In this document: piece after piece, positions 5,320-5,329 of the stretch | Position numbering within the stretch: position 1 is the stretch's first letter | Layout: the number at the start of each line of letters is the position of its first letter | DNA from: CAUJGP01 sp964612425 | GTDB taxonomy: Bacteria > Bdellovibrionota > Bdellovibrionia > Bdellovibrionales > Bdellovibrionaceae | Length of the DNA: 5,329 nt | Direction of reading: 5' to 3' | Assembly (NCBI GenBank): GCA_964612425.1 | Contig: CAZTDX010000118.1 | Coordinates: 1-5,329, forward strand | Notes under the pieces: model-generated | Databases searched by the model: none | What the model was told of the DNA's origin: nothing | What the model saw: the letters and a program-made list of their open reading frames with translations, nothing else | Program-made: the position numbers and the translations under genes

Positions 5320-5329
5320 CTTATCAACC

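Overview
This window looks like chromosomal DNA of a Bacteroidota bacterium, probably a Sphingobacteriaceae- or Pedobacter-like organism. The placement is an inference. It rests on A-rich leaders without Shine-Dalgarno sequences, two lipoproteins with Bacteroidota-style lipoboxes (LLSC, LAAC), an M28 peptidase with the layout common in that phylum, and 3'-end repeats of the TGTCATCCTGAAC type.

Layout. Bases 1-955 are the right-hand part of an IS3-family insertion sequence: a nearly complete DD(35)E transposase (OrfB) and a right terminus carrying three spaced copies of a terminal motif. Bases 956-3157 hold three consecutive minus-strand genes with no recognised function: a three-helix membrane protein, a 255-residue soluble protein, and a small lipoprotein. 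Each lies in its own repeat-bounded unit. Bases 3158-3418 are a divergent intergenic region with one strong hairpin. Bases 3419-5074, on the plus strand, encode an M28 zinc aminopeptidase-type lipoprotein, followed by a clear intrinsic terminator and a tail of short dispersed repeats.

The most interesting part is 956-3157. Each of the three genes is bracketed by an inverted pair that matches its own partner and differs from its neighbours' (GTTATAGGCA, GTTATCGGTA and GTTATAGGGC types). The two complete spacers between genes run about 122 and 124 bases from AAC to GTT and are imperfect, asymmetric inverted repeats. One gene per unit, all in one orientation, a folded site 3' of each gene, and cassette-specific complementarity of the AAC/GTT ends together reproduce the organisation of integron gene cassettes and attC sites. 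No integrase is visible, so the best description is an attC-like cassette array without a local integrase, possibly a diverged Bacteroidota form. The IS3 element appears to have landed inside the third attC-like spacer, leaving only one arm in view. The far side of the array, if present, lies outside the window.

The peptidase is unrelated to the array in strand, base composition and function, and is probably ordinary chromosomal background next to the array edge.
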